Assembly: GCF_010093815.1 (NCBI RefSeq)
Contig: NW_022985557.1
Span: forward strand, 682,001-746,000
Length of the DNA: 64,000 bases
Direction: 5' to 3'
Source: Pseudovirgaria hyperparasitica
Taxonomy: Eukaryota > Ascomycota > Dothideomycetes > Acrospermales > Acrospermaceae
Positions 11,063 through 21,497 of this stretch are shown here, piece by piece (the first letter of the stretch is position 1; every line of letters begins with the position of its first letter). The notes beneath the pieces are model-generated. The model was not told the origin of the DNA, did no database searches, and was given only the letters and a program-made list of their open reading frames with translations. The position numbers and the translations under genes are program-made.

Positions 11063-11095
11063 ATGACGATCAAATCAGACTATAATGCACGCTGA
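11063..11095 (+). promoter_or_regulatory. Upstream ORF overlapping the GPI2 start codon
   Basis: An ATG at 11063 opens a 10-codon frame (MTIKSDYNAR) whose TGA stop at 11093-11095 overlaps the GPI2 ATG by one base (TGATG). A scanning ribosome would meet this ATG first. The arrangement is typical of coupling by termination and reinitiation, and would lower or condition GPI2 translation. It holds only if the transcript starts upstream of 11063, which the sequence does not show. Confidence 0.6.
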
Positions 11096-12636
11096 TGCCT
11101 CCTTATGACAGCTCTTTGCCGCCTACGGCACACCATACGAGCTCTCTCTACCCGGAGCCTCCCTACCACCTACCCTCCGATCCGTCGCGTCTCGCTCCCG
11201 AGGACGCATATTATACACAGCCTCCGCCTCACAGATCACGCCAGCCTGCACTTGGCAGTGTAGGAGCCACTACCGGATCAGTAGTGAGACCGTTGACAGA
11301 GGTCAGACGAAAGATCAAAGAGCGAAGTCGGAGCAGGAAGAAGACGGCGCAATGGAAGAAACTCCTTTGGGTCGAGCAACAGTGTACGTGGATTTGCGCA
11401 CGTCAAATATATACTTTAGCTGACTGTCTCAGACCCTGATAATTACACTGATGAGCAGACTTTCCTCCATGAATTGAAACGAAATCCTTCCTTTCAGCAA
11501 TATGAATTCTGGCCGCTCATGGCAGATGCCACGGTCATAGTACAACATCTATCTTCTGTAGCGATCTTCATCTGTTGTTTTGTCGGCATCATCCAAGAGA
11601 GAGTCTCGCCTGTCACTGTGGTAGGATCTGGCAGCTTGAGCACATTCTTCGGCTGGCTGTTCTGGGACTATTGGGTCAGTCAAGAAGAATTAGCAGAAAA
11701 GGCCTCATTCGTCGCAACGGAAGCCATAGATGAAGCCTCATCCGTAGACGAGAGGGCCGGAGGTCTTGAGAGTACAAGGACAGCTCAATCGGCCGATAGA
11801 GAAGGTCTATTTCTCAACACAGACCCCAGTATCACTAAGATGCCCGGCCAGACCTACGAATACAAAGCGAGTACTGCTTCCGAGGGCTCAAGTATCTCCA
11901 CAAAGTCAATGCTGACTACTGGTCATCCCACGGGAGCGTCAAGCTTCGCTACGTACAGTCACTTCCCACCACCCGGAGACTCTGTATCCTCGTTGTCTCC
12001 GAGGAACCAGCAGCGTCTCGCAACCGCGAAATCGGCCACTCTAATATATTGCGCACTTCTTGGTCTAAGTCCCATTCTCAAGTCTCTCACAAAGTCAACA
12101 ACGAGTGATTCCATATGGGCAATGAGCTGCTGGCTCATGTGTATAAATGTGTTCTTTTTCGACTATGGGGGCGCGGTTGGTGCAAAGTTCGTAACAACAA
12201 TCTTCAAAACCTGAACGGGAAGCTAATATCCGGGAACAGATTCACAGCGTCTCTTTCCACTAATGCCGCTCTCATGGCTTCCACAGTCCTAGCATCCCGG
12301 CTACCATCCACAACGCACGTGTTCTCATTAACTCTGTTCTCCATTGAGGTTTTTGGTCTGTTTCCTGTCTTTCGACGCTACCTCCGTCACATCTCCTGGA
12401 AGGGCAACTTTGTGCTCACGATCGTCCTTGTTGTCGGCGCTAGTGGTGGCGTAGGGGTGACTGTCTCAGGTGGTGCGTGGACAGCAGCATTCGTCGGAAT
12501 CATCCTTGGTGGCATCACCACATTCTTAACGATGGGTATCTGTAGCTGGTGGCTCATCGGGCTGCAAAAGTATAAAAACGAAATCCATGGACCTTGGGAC
12601 CCTGCTCGACCGATAATCCGGCGTCGTTGGGACTGA
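11095..12636 (+). CDS. GPI2: GPI-GlcNAc transferase subunit GPI2 / PIG-C
   Basis: Three exons (11095-11383, 11433-12186, 12240-12636) give 479 residues. After a ~70-residue Pro-rich N-terminus comes the conserved block WKKLLWVEQQYPDNYTDEQT, restored by the first splice, followed by NPSFQQYEFWPLMADATVIV, FVGIIQERVSPVTVVG and the second-splice junction FFDYGGAVGAKFTASLSTNA. Several membrane helices follow. The subunit is part of the ER complex that adds GlcNAc to phosphatidylinositol, the first step of GPI-anchor synthesis. A hydrophilic insert of ~120 residues splits the conserved halves. The third exon uses a GTTCGT donor, chosen because it alone keeps the frame. A short upstream ORF overlaps the start. 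Confidence 0.93.
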
Positions 12637-15134
12637 GCCGATCATGTTATGGAGCCCATATTTATATTCCTGGAGTCAATGCAAGACATTGATTCTACAA
12701 CACCCATTCGGTGATGGCGCCCCAGGAAGAGTTGACTCACCACACTACAATATTGTGTAGAATTCTCGGCATGTGAGAATCCGTTGCCACATCCGATGTA
12801 ATCTTTCTAGCGTTTCGACCCCAGATGATCATCATGTCGCCATGATTGCATTATCCGCCGACTGTGAATAACATGATTTCCACTAGATCATCTTTGCCGG
12901 CATAATTTAAACCGACGTAATGAGTACATGACCAGAGCCCTTGGTTTTCCGTCTGAGGTGCCTTCCCTACGCCTATCATGAATATGGCATAAAAACTGCA
13001 GACGCATTTTAGTATGCGGCGCGTTGTTCCCCACGAAGTGAAGGTCTGCCTTCGAAATGTTATTTAGGACTGAAAGTCCAGCCGAGAAGTCTTCAGACTA
13101 GGTGCGTCATGCGAAGGAACTCGAGCGTAGCAGCACATATTGATTTGTCTTAGCAAAACACCAAACCAAGATGGTGCAAAGCCTCATTTTTAATCTCGCG
13201 CACAGTGAGCTCTACATCCTAAATCAACATTTTGCGTCGCTCTAGGAGCTGTTGAAAGAAAGAAAGCCTGCGCGATGGTAGGGCTGGTAAAGCGAAATCT
13301 GCTCAGAGAAGCAAAATGTAGAGGTCAACTTCAGCATAAGTTTAGCGACAAGTCCGAAGTAGAGCCTGTCAACAAATCATGTCTTGCAATAGGGAGACTG
13401 TTCCGTCGTGTGTGATGTTCAGTCGCGGATACATTGACAACAAGTGTATACCGGCAGACGCAATAACGGAACACAAATGCAGCGATAGGATTGTACACAG
13501 TCGAGCCACTATAAGTCGACTGTCTATTGCAAACAATGGGGCAAGCCTTGAGACTCGGATATCAAACTATACTGGTCAGTAATGCAGCGTCGCAAGGTCT
13601 GCAAACAAGTCCCCAGAGACTGGATATCCGAGGCGGTTCTTCGTTCCCTGGTCCGAGTATACACTTATCCACCCAATTGAGAGGCGCTCCATGCAATCAC
13701 CGGGCGACCACACAGGTCAGCATAGCACAATACGATGTGGATGTTCATTATAGAGTGTTTCAATAACTGCTATGTGACCTTCAGCTCATGCTTCTGGCAT
13801 CTTATTCGTTGGAAATCTACTACGGCGTCCGACCTAATGACTAGCAAGGGTGTCTGTTCTAATCAGCTTATGCTGGTCCCTAGTAGGCCACAGGGTCTGT
13901 TGCCAAACTTTATATTCGATCAGGCCATCCTCTACCTAGCACACACTCATGCTTAGCCATAGCAGCCTTGCGAGGAAGAACACCCGTAAACATGGACAAC
14001 TATAATCAGCCGAGCATGATTCAACATCTCAAATTTTGCGCGCGCTAGCGATGAGTACTGCAGGCTAGGCAGAAGTAATGAACGAGCAAGATGGTGAAAA
14101 AGGACCGATGCTGGAAAAAGAAACCCTTTATGATATGACAGATGCAGACGCAAATGCAGGGTCCGTCCGTCCCGAGGATTCGGTCAGCGCGCGAGACGGG
14201 AGCGCCGGATCGGGGGATATTTACACTCCAAATACCACGTGTTTACGCCCGCGATTGGCTGTTATACGCATAGATAGGGCTGAATACAGGAAATGATGCC
14301 ATCTGGCGACAACGACCGTTTGCATCGTTTTATGGGTCATTAACGATGGTACGTTTGCGCACCGACGATGGATGGATTGTTAACATGACGGAATACTACG
14401 ACTACTGCGCCGAATGTACTTTTGATATGCTACTTAAATTCGACTGGCAAGTAGCAACACATTTAGCTCTCGCGATGCGTATATATGAGCAAAAGCAATC
14501 CACCGCATACACCAACCATATCGAACCTGTTTACATCCACTGTATAATCACTGCGTGCATTGAATGTTCTACTATTCGTTGATGAGTTGTTGGCCTGGCA
14601 GCCTTAGCATTCGAGCCTGGCTGAGTGCGCGGACGCTCGTAAACACCACGTCCTTTCGGACTTTCACTCACCGCTACGATACCTTACATGAAGCATCATG
14701 CTACTCCGATAATCCATATATACAAGCCAAGACGAGCACATTGTCGGCCTGCCATGCCACAAATTACAAGTGCCACATGCAGTCGTGCGCCGTTCCAGAC
14801 TCCTTTGGCCCCCAGCTACAGAAAATTTACAGTTAGCCTGTCCTTTACACGCACACACACACATAGCATGTGGAAACGATTGTTGCCTGAGCAGCCTTGC
14901 GTCGCGTACCAAAATAGGCGCGGCTGAAAGGCTGCCCGCCTGCTGGATCATATTTTCTCGCCCTGGTCGTATTTCACACTTTTCCACCGCGAAGACGTCT
15001 CATCAGGTCTTCTGATCCAGATCGACGGAGCTGTGTTTTTCTCGAGCCTTGTCGTGTCTTTGCCAAATCAGAGCTCATAATTGGTGTCTTACCCCACTCT
15101 CCGGCTAGCCCGCTGCCAATAATACCAGGCTGCC
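12637..15134. other. 2.5-kb gene-free region
   Basis: No gene, tRNA or transposon could be recognised. Open frames are all below 110 codons, lack family motifs and have no consistent exon chain. The final ~100 bp before 15135 would be the annexin leader. The region may hold non-coding RNA or an eroded gene, but nothing specific supports either. Confidence 0.6.
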
Positions 15135-17383
15135 ATGTCTCTACGTCCAGATGACCGCAAAGGCCGCTCACGTTCAAAGTCGCCAGCTGGGAGATCTAGA
15201 GATAGATCTTCAAGCAACGTACGCGTTCCCAAGTCTGACGCATTAGCCTACGGTCAACCTCCGCCAGGCGGTTTTGAAACGCGAACTCCAACTCAGGCAG
15301 CTCCCGGTCTAGCAAGCTACGCAAATTCGGCAATGAATATGATGAGTGGTGCTTTGGGAGGGAGTGATCCTTCGCGAGATGATTCATATACGATGGGTGA
15401 CTATGCCGACCTTCCACCGCACGAACGGCCAGGATATGTGGCGACTGCTACGCCTGTAGCGGGTGGTAAAGTGCCTTATCAATATGCTCCGAATGCCGGA
15501 CTAGCAGGTCAGCCGTATCCGCCTCCCGTGTCAAGGACAATTAGCCATGGTTCATCTGCGAGTGGCAGTGCTGGTGGATATCAGTATGCGACTACGCCAG
15601 GTAACATCACATACACTGCAAAGTCAGTTGTGCCGCAGCCAGGCTCTTCCAATGGACATTCAAATAAGCATTCGTCAAAACATGGGAAGGAGTCTCCTCA
15701 GCATCAAGCCTTCTATACCCAGCCAGACCAGTTCTATCCTCAGCCTCCTCCAAGTGGGCCACCGCATGGACACCATCACATGCCAGGAGGATTCCCCGCA
15801 GGCAATGTCGTGGAAGTCATTCCAGGAGGTGGCAGGATCGCATCACCTCCGTCTCCTGGGAAGCGACCGCATTCGATGTCTCTAAGTACCCCCGGCCATG
15901 GCCCCGAGCTGCGCGCTCCCTCACCTGGATTCGGACTAGGGAATCGTATGGACAGACTGTCAGTCAGTGGCAATCGACCAAACATCCAGACTTTGGTACC
16001 TGGGGGTATGCCATCGGGAGGCGGAGGCATGCTTCCTCCACCGAGTCCCATGCTTGAAGCATACCATGGCGTGTACCAATCCATCTCACCTATGCCCTCA
16101 CCCATGATGCATGCATATCACCCACACGACTCCGACCTCGAAGACCTGCCTCCACTATCCCCACGGTACTCGCACGCTGGGCACCACCGTACACTGTCCG
16201 CCTATAGCCGCGAATCGTCGCCTGCGCGCTCCACACGAACCTCCAGGTCCAAATCGTCAAAGTCCAAGTCCTCAAAATCCAGCAAAAAGGATGATAGAGA
16301 TAGAGGCGAGCGCCGCGTCAAGATCTACGATGCAACCGAAGACGCCCATGCCATCGTCGCCGCCATGTCCCACCGCCAGCCTGACGTATTCCCCCTAATT
16401 GACATCCTCCCACAGCTCAACCACGACCAAATGCTTGAACTACGTACAGAGTATAAGCGCCACTGCAAAGTCCAAGGCCATGGCATTAATGTGGCCAAAC
16501 ACATCAAGATGAAAACCTCGGGTAATTTTGGTAAGCTCTGCTACGTCACCGCGCTCGGCCGCTGGGAGTCCGAGGGATACTGGGCAAATACGTGGTATCA
16601 ATCTGGAAATGCGAGACGCGAGTTACTGGTGGAGTGTCTGATGGGACGGGGGAACGTCGAGATGAGGGAGATCAAGGCCGCGTTTAAGGACAAGAGATAT
16701 AATGACGACTTGGTGAGGTGTATGGAAAAGGAGCTCAAAGCAGACAAATTCCGCAAAGCTGTTCTATTAGCGCTAGAAGGGAGGAGGCAAGAGGAGCGTG
16801 AGCAGTGGCCGATAGAGTACCGCAACCGCGACGTCGACACGCTGTACACCGCGCTCAAAGCGCGCGAGGGCGGCGAGACTGCGATTCTGGAACTTGTCAT
16901 CAAGCGCAGTGATGCTCATCTGAGAGACGTCTTACGGACGTACGAGGTCAAGTTCCAGGAGAACTTTGCACGCGAGGCGTTGCGGAAAAGCAACAATCTA
17001 GTAGTACGTCTCCCCCCCTTTGCCCCTTATTCACATTTCCACCACCACCCAGAACCTCACAATCCTAACTTCACACCACACAGGGCGAAGTCGTAGCACA
17101 CATCCTCAACGGCGTCATCAACCGGCCCGCGCGCGACGCCATGCTGCTACACCACGCCATCGAAGACCTCTCCGACCGCACAGACTCGCGCAACAGCAAG
17201 CATGAGCGCCAACAACGCTACGAGCTCCTGATCAGCCGCATCGTGCGTCTGCACTGGGACAAGATGCATATGATGCGTGTCAAGGTCGAGTTCGAGAAGA
17301 AGTACCGCTTGGCGGTTGAGGAAGCCCTGGAGGATTCTGTTAGGGAGGACTTTTTGGAGTTTTGCCTAGCGCTTGTGGAGTAA
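15135..17383 (+). CDS. Annexin (fungal type) with long disordered N-terminus
   Basis: Two exons (15135-17003, 17084-17383) give 722 residues. The first ~385 residues are Pro/Gly/Ser/His-rich with a Ser/Lys/Arg run (SRSKSSKSKSSKSSKK). The annexin core follows, with helices recognisable in RRVKIYDATEDAHAI, HDQMLELRTEYKRH, ARRELLVECLMGRGNVEMRE, KRSDAHLRDVLRTYEVKF and, after the splice, VVAHILNGVINRPARDAML and YRLAVEEALEDSVREDFLEF. The canonical GxGT type II calcium sites look degenerate (QGHGIN), as in fungal annexin C-type proteins. Annexins bind acidic membranes; the fungal role is poorly defined. The intron has a GTACGT donor. Confidence 0.9.
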
Positions 17384-17884
17384 TCGGGGCGGGTGAGTCT
17401 GGAAATACGTGGGTTTGACGACCTAAACGATAGCGACATTATGGCCTGTGTGCAGCTGTTTGGTGGTTTTTCTACGCGGAGATACCACAAATGCATTTTT
17501 GTTTGGCTTGGAAGTCTGCATGTTCCCGACGGACGTACGGCATCTCAGCGTGAATTGGCGATGACGCGGGAGGGACTTATTATCAAGGCGGCGAGAATCA
17601 CTATGTTCTTAGCAGTCTATGCTGGAGGATCGAACGACTACTGTTCTAACGCTGGCACTGCACATGTAAACAACTTGAAGACATGAACCTGAGCACAGCA
17701 AATCACCCAGCACAACACCACACAACGCAACAGCTCCATTCACAGCAATCAATATCTACCACCCCTTACCAACTCATTCTCACCACCCCTTACCAACTCA
17801 TTCTCACCACCTCCTCCCACCACCATCCCCGCAGTCCCAACCACCCCCAAAACCACATCCCACCCCCAAGTTCTCTCTCATCTC
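17384..17884. other. Convergent 3' region with a 24-bp duplication
   Basis: A 500-bp stretch between the annexin stop and the small minus-strand gene. From about 17690 the plus strand is C/A-rich with almost no G, which suggests the 3' UTR of the minus-strand gene. No gene is supported. Confidence 0.55.
17761..17808. repeat. Perfect 24-bp tandem duplication
   Basis: Two identical adjacent 24-bp units (17761-17784 and 17785-17808), beginning accccttacc. They lie in the presumed 3' UTR of the small minus-strand gene. Confidence 0.95.
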
Positions 17885-18260
17885 TCACAACAACCCAATC
17901 GTCACATCCCCCTTAACACGCGCATAAATCTCCACCTCAACCTCCAAGTCAAGATCAATCTTAATCTTCAAACTACTATTGACGTTCTCCCCGATCTCAC
18001 CCTTGCGCTCGCCCAGGCGCGACGCGTGCACAGGTACCATGCGGCGACCGACACGGCCGCGCGAAGGCGTGACTGGCGGGAGGGATTCTTCGGTGTCGGA
18101 TTTGGGGTCGGTGGTTTGGGGGCCTGCGAGGGCTTGGTGGTCCTGGCGGTCCTGGCGGGTGGATGAGGAGGTTGTTGGGGCGCTGTGGGGATAGTTAGGG
18201 AGGTGGGGGATGGAGAGGGGATGGGGGGACGGACCGGGTGGTTGTTGTTGCGGTGGACAT
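17885..18260 (-). CDS. Small conserved fungal protein of unknown function
   Basis: Two exons (18235-18260, 17885-18182) give 107 residues. The ATG sits in a good context (aaaATGtcc). The 52-bp intron 18183-18234 has a GTCCGT donor and a CTAAC branch site 12 nt before CAG. The N-terminus is Thr/Ser/Gln-rich. The C-terminal half is compact and looks conserved: VGRRMVPVHASRLGERKGEI, then an alternating hydrophobic/acidic tail (LDLEVEVEIYARVKGDVTIG) that reads like two beta strands. I recognise this tail from uncharacterised fungal proteins but know no function. An upstream ATG at 18435 in another frame would need a different splice and is less likely. Confidence 0.62.
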
Positions 18261-18853
18261 TTTGGGGATGGATGGGTGATAGGGTCTGTTGATGAAGTTT
18301 TGTTCTGGATTGTGCTAGGTTTGAGATGATGGATGTTGGTGGAGAAGTAAATGGAGCGTCTTCAAAGCATGCTTTTATGTCCTCCGCTACGTTGCCGTCT
18401 CCGCCCTTCAAGCCTTTCTCCTGGGACGCTGACACCTACAACGAAAAGTCTCGCATCTGCTAGATGCTGTCTGATTTCACACAATATCTAGTCATGTAAC
18501 GCGCCCATCCGCCTTGCCTACGTGTCCAGACAGATCGCGCCATCATCGCCTGACGACCTGGACATGCATGCGCCCACGGGTCGCGCAGACCAGACATGAT
18601 TCGAGCAAGTCCAACGACCCAGAACCGCATTTCGGAAACGGGCATGTTGGAATGACCTGATTGTTCTGCGCGAGGCTTGCTTTGCGGGTGCACAACGACG
18701 GGTTTGGGCGGGTGGACCGGTCCGCCAAGGGGTTACACGGTTTCGGGTCGAAGCGTCGGGACGCACGGCGGGGGGGAAACATGGGTGGTGTGGGTGAGAT
18801 TGCTTACGGAACAGCGAGCGCTGTCTTTGTATGTGTCTATAAGGTTTCATATC
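18261..18853. promoter_or_regulatory. Divergent upstream region
   Basis: A 593-bp stretch between the small minus-strand gene and the conserved fungal gene at 18854. Open frames on both strands are mutual shadows without motifs. No specific site was recognised. Confidence 0.4.
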
Positions 18854-19529
18854 ATGGTGTTGGGCATTCTGACGTCCATTGCGGCATGTCCTGCGATTAT
18901 TGGCACGACCGAGGCTATTCGACAGGGCCAGCGACAGAGTGCGAAAGAACGACACCGAGGCGTGAAGTCTGGACTCGTAGTGCAGTGCTCGACGAGGTCA
19001 GCCGCAGGACGAGAGATCAATGGGTGCGAGGTGGTCTTGAGTGATAACAAGGTGCGCGCTGTCCACATTGGGCCACTGCATGAAGACTGATGAACACCAG
19101 TTATACTTGTCAGTTCCAACAGATGAGTTCCCTGACGGTCAGCCTGACGACCATCCATTTGCGGGATACTTTCTACCTTTCCCGGAGCGGTCTTGGGGCC
19201 GATTGGGGGAAGGCTTCGTGTCTACGATCTCGGATGACCCGCCGCAGCTAAACTGGATATACGTGGATCAGGACACATTTGAAGTCAAGTATGGGCTTCG
19301 CGCTGATGCAGAGCCGCATATCGTTGGGCCATGGGATGTCACTCCGGTCGACAAAAGAGTAACCTTGGAGGGTTGGGAAGGATTCATCGCCGTCAAGTAT
19401 GGACCTGGGGAATGGGCATTGTACTTCGATAAAGAGGATGATGACCTTAAAGGGATTTTGGATCCGGAAATGCGGAGAAAAGAGGTTGAGCTTGTGAGAA
19501 AAGAACGCAAACAGCGTAGGCCAGGCTGA
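18854..19529 (+). CDS. Conserved fungal protein of unknown function
   Basis: Two exons (18854-19051, 19101-19529) give 208 residues; the splice is phase 0 and joins VLSDNK to LYLSVPTDE. The N-terminus MVLGILTSIAACPAIIGTTE is hydrophobic and may be a membrane anchor. It is followed by a basic QGQRQSAKERHRG segment and an acidic C-terminal half (EFPDGQPDDHPFAGYFLPFP, WEGFIAVKYGPGEWALYF) ending in a Lys/Arg/Glu tail. I recognise this layout from a widespread uncharacterised Pezizomycotina family. No catalytic motif is visible. Confidence 0.8.
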
Positions 19530-19914
19530 CTAAAGGTGTGAAGAAAGACACAACTATCGGATTTTAGTTCACAAGATTGTATATCATCTTATCGTAGTAC
19601 GGAAAAGATGTCATATATTTTCCTGGGTGGACGACTTATCTACAAGACAGAGTCGGAATGATGCAGAGTGAGACAAGAGTGTTGTCGTTAGGATCTTAGA
19701 GCGCCAGGCACCAAGGCTGCAATTAGATACCTAAGATGTCCGTCCCGGGGTCGGATGTCTTGCTCCTACGGCGTTTGCTCTCGATAGTTGTGCTTATTGT
19801 GTATGGAGGTTGATTCTACATGACGCTGAGTATGGGCTAGCAATCTTTCTACATCCCTCTGAAAGTATTAGAGTTCATACAAGCACACCTGCATTCTGCT
19901 AACATAGACTCACA
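19530..19914. other. Intergenic, 3' and promoter flanks
   Basis: A 385-bp stretch between two plus-strand genes. Nothing recognisable apart from the cacaATGtcg start context of the next gene. Confidence 0.5.
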
Positions 19915-20649
19915 ATGTCGCGGGAAGCATTGATTGCGAATCCCCCATTCCATCTCACACCAGTCGATATTGCAACGCTGAGGCAGAATGATGATGAGTG
20001 GGAGTACTATACATGGGACTTTCTAAAAGATGTCATAGGTGCGCTATCCATGCCGCCAACGCGATCAAAACTAAATCTCTCAGCAGAACGCAATGCACTA
20101 GACACCCTCACACGTCTCCCATCACACCTCGAAAATTACATCCACTTTAACAACTATGTCAAGCAAACCTATGGCTCCATGCTCAACTTCCTCATGCAAC
20201 ACAAAATTGGCTGGATACCAAAGTCTGTCGCTCCGGCCGACATCCCCGCATTGCTCCCTCTGAAACCCACAAGTATGATTCCGTTCGCGTCACCAGAAGA
20301 CTATCGCATCGTGCGAAACGACTGGCCGTACGGGACATTTCCGGAGAACAAGCATCTCGTGGTCTGGCTGAAGAGCCGCATTCCCGTGAACGAGGATGGC
20401 GATCCGACAGCCGAGAGTAGAGCGTTGATTGACGATTTCGTGGATACAACGTTCCGATCAAATGTAAAAGAAGGTACAGAGATCATGTGGTTCAAAAACA
20501 GAACAGCGTGGCAGAGTGTGAGAGCTCTCGAACATATCCACGTCCTTGTGCGTGGCGCCGAGGAGGCATTGATAGAGGCTTGGACAGGACAGACTGAAGC
20601 TGATATGGAGGCCAACAAGTGGAAAGATGGTCGACGAGTCGCGGACTAG
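19915..20649 (+). CDS. DUF3605 protein (N-acetylglucosamine-induced protein 1-like)
   Basis: A single exon encodes 244 residues. The family pattern is clear: EYYTWDFLKDVIGALSM, LENYIHFNNYVKQTYGSMLNF, FASPEDYRIVRNDWPYGTFP, KHLVVWLKSRIPV, the acidic helix ALIDDFVDTTF, and IMWFKNRTAWQSVRALEHIH close to the end. The DUF3605 family is fungal, soluble and biochemically uncharacterised; some members are induced by N-acetylglucosamine, hence the name. No signal peptide or membrane helix is visible. Downstream lies the decayed STAND region. Confidence 0.87.
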   Translation: MSREALIANPPFHLTPVDIATLRQNDDEWEYYTWDFLKDVIGALSMPPTRSKLNLSAERNALDTLTRLPSHLENYIHFNNYVKQTYGSMLNFLMQHKIGWIPKSVAPADIPALLPLKPTSMIPFASPEDYRIVRNDWPYGTFPENKHLVVWLKSRIPVNEDGDPTAESRALIDDFVDTTFRSNVKEGTEIMWFKNRTAWQSVRALEHIHVLVRGAEEALIEAWTGQTEADMEANKWKDGRRVAD

Positions 20650-21497
20650 ACCCAATCATTTCACTCACCATACTACGATTGAAGCACACTGGTCAACGTC
20701 CTATGGCGGGCTGTGTCTCTTGTTAAGATTATGCGGTCAGGATCACAGCTCGTCTATCTAACTCGGGACCGAGGATCGATGAGAGAGTCTTGCGGGAGCA
20801 AGGCATGACATTCACACAGCGCTCAAATCAAATTGGAGTAGTTATCACGGATCATGTTTCACATGAAAGGCTTTTTCGCTCAAGCTTTGATGCAGTATAC
20901 TTGGCGATATCGATAGTGTCGGAGCACACTTCAGAAAGCAGCCGCTCCATCGGATATAAAATATTTGTAGAGTCAATTTGGTGGTTCGACGACTAAGCCA
21001 ACCTACGACCACGCTTCATTCGAGGGAGTGGAAAGCAGAAACACGCTGGCACTATGAAAACCCTGTTGGCGTCCGGGCAATGTTCTCGTGACAACGACCC
21101 GAGTCTCACTCAATAGAGTTATTCGAAACACTGCTTCCTAGACTGGTGAACTCCAGACAAGTACGACCGAGATGATACGAGCACACAGAGACTGGGATAC
21201 TGTGGAGTATTTCATCCATTGTTACTATTCACAGCCAGGTCAGCAATACGCATCGATGACTTCGTAACGAACGCACTTTATCTTCTTGTGGACAAAGTCT
21301 TTCCGGTCTTGAGATGGCTATAAGAAATACATCCATATATTTCTACTAGGTGAGGTCGATCTGCACCTGCAAGAGTGCCTTGCTGCCTGGCCGGGAGATT
21401 TCCAACGCGTCAGACCGCGCTCACGCCGCGTCCTTGGTCCTCTGTCCACTGCCTTTCATCGTTCTTTGTTCGCGAAGACTGCTTACTTCCGGTATCG
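20650..21497. other. Gene-free flank of the STAND pseudogene
   Basis: No gene recognised. Being downstream of the minus-strand STAND remnant, it could once have held that gene's C-terminal repeats, but no ankyrin, WD or TPR motif can be read in any frame. Confidence 0.5.

Noticed and set aside
8429-12636. Telomere-repeat (TTAGGG) arrays near the telobox gene
   Set aside because: None seen; the gene context is an ordinary internal chromosomal region.
18518-18955. 145-codon minus-strand frame
   Set aside because: It overlaps the start of the conserved gene at 18854 on the opposite strand and has biased, motif-free content.
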